Source of the DNA: Lachnoclostridium phytofermentans
Lineage (GTDB): Bacteria > Bacillota > Clostridia > Lachnospirales > Lachnospiraceae
Direction: 5' to 3'
DNA: 64,000 nt
NCBI RefSeq assembly: GCF_000733755.1
Contig: NZ_JPOF01000007.1
Span: 372,001 to 436,000 of the forward strand
Positions within the stretch are counted from its first letter, which is position 1, and the number at the start of each line of letters is the position of its first letter. Below the pieces are notes generated by a model. That model did no database searches. It saw only the letters and a program-made list of their open reading frames with translations, and was not told the origin of the DNA. The position numbers and the translations under genes were made by a program. Positions 63,699 through 64,000 of this stretch are shown in pieces.

Positions 63699-64000
63699 AA
63701 TCAGCAGGGAGAATCGTTTTAGGAATTGCTTGTGCATCGATAGGAATTGGCATTGCAATACTACTTTTTGGTACTTTGTTTAGTGGTGGTAGAGATCGGA
63801 ATCGGTATAATACATTTTCCTACCAAGATGAAGTAAAGGATGTTACTTCCATTGATCTTGATATCGACTTTGCAAAAGTACACATCGTAGAAGGGGATAC
63901 CTTCCATGTCGAGGTTAAAAATACTACGGAAGATGGATTTCATAGTGAAGTTAAAAATGGAGTATGGTATCTAGAGGATAATTTTGATGACCGTTATTCT
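63695..64000 (+). CDS. DUF4097-type beta-repeat protein, N-terminal part
   Basis: Starts MKSAGRIVLGIACASIGIGI at the ATG overlapping the DUF1700 stop and runs off the window end after 102 codons. One helix (about residues 6-30) is followed by polar residues (GGRDRNRYN) and the beginning of the DUF4097 beta-helix (VTSIDLDIDFAKVHIVEGDT). It should be membrane-anchored with the beta domain outside. The PadR/DUF1700/DUF4097 trio is a conserved cluster in Firmicutes; function is not settled. Confidence 0.8.
   Translation, partial: MKSAGRIVLGIACASIGIGIAILLFGTLFSGGRDRNRYNTFSYQDEVKDVTSIDLDIDFAKVHIVEGDTFHVEVKNTTEDGFHSEVKNGVWYLEDNFDDRYS

Overview
The window is low-GC (AT-rich) Gram-positive DNA with strong AGGAGG-type ribosome binding sites and a dipicolinate synthase operon, so it comes from a spore-forming clostridium. 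The xylose isomerase at 13740-15056 matches, as I remember it, the Clostridium (Lachnoclostridium) phytofermentans enzyme, so a Lachnospiraceae plant-polysaccharide fermenter is the best guess. That is recollection, not a database match. No rRNA, CRISPR array, prophage or intact insertion sequence was seen. There is one tRNA-like gene.

Layout. 1-1150: end of a ferrous-iron (feo) cluster with a FeoB-associated Cys-rich protein, a divergent Fur-like regulator and a DUF2325 protein, then a small zinc ribbon. 1439-3442: a secreted wall peptidase whose S11-like domain looks dead, fused to an M15 peptidase and a peptidoglycan-binding domain. 3771-6143: a membrane-lipid operon (DedA, GT4 glycosyltransferase, acyltransferase). 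6221-8156: a condensation-type acyltransferase with a zinc-ribbon membrane protein. 8592-10994: a secreted transglutaminase-like protein. 10995-11677: an RNA-like structured gap. 11678-15056: a MutS2-like protein without Smr domain, then xylA. 15440-19762: LRR protein, VWA/DUF2201 protein and MoxR ATPase. 20002-24422: EamA transporter and a three-gene ABC-2 exporter.

25028-31843 is the most interesting region. A LysR regulator precedes a methionine-uptake operon (metN, metI, metQ) interleaved with a lactate-dehydrogenase-family 2-hydroxyacid dehydrogenase and a class I aminotransferase. In front of metN lies a 36-codon open frame with six Met and four Cys codons, followed by a strong intrinsic terminator, which looks like a transcription attenuator. 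A tRNA-Met(CAT)-like sequence and a terminator close the region. The genes together suggest import of methionine (or a related sulfur compound), transamination to a 2-keto acid and reduction to a 2-hydroxy acid, with supply sensed by translation of the leader.

31906-45652: small kinases, a NarL-type two-component system, a gene interrupted at an A8 tract, sbcDC, a phosphotransferase, the dipicolinate synthase operon with a sigma-K-like promoter, a decayed chromate-transporter relic, a phosphatase and a HAD hydrolase. 46331-56023: MATE and AEC transporters, a 5'-nucleotidase-like phosphoesterase, a CE2-like acetylesterase, a cyclophilin, an SLC13/ArsB-like transporter and a chemotaxis receptor. 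56373-61805: an accessory stretch of unknown membrane and soluble proteins, a PNPOx-fold protein, a DUF4177 protein and an ANT(6)-like nucleotidyltransferase. 62505-64000: PadR, DUF1700 and DUF4097 genes, the last cut by the window end.

Several non-coding patterns recur: a palindromic dispersed repeat (three copies), an 18-base pre-start motif exactly 6 bases before three start codons, minisatellites of 15 and 23 bases, and long-stem terminators.
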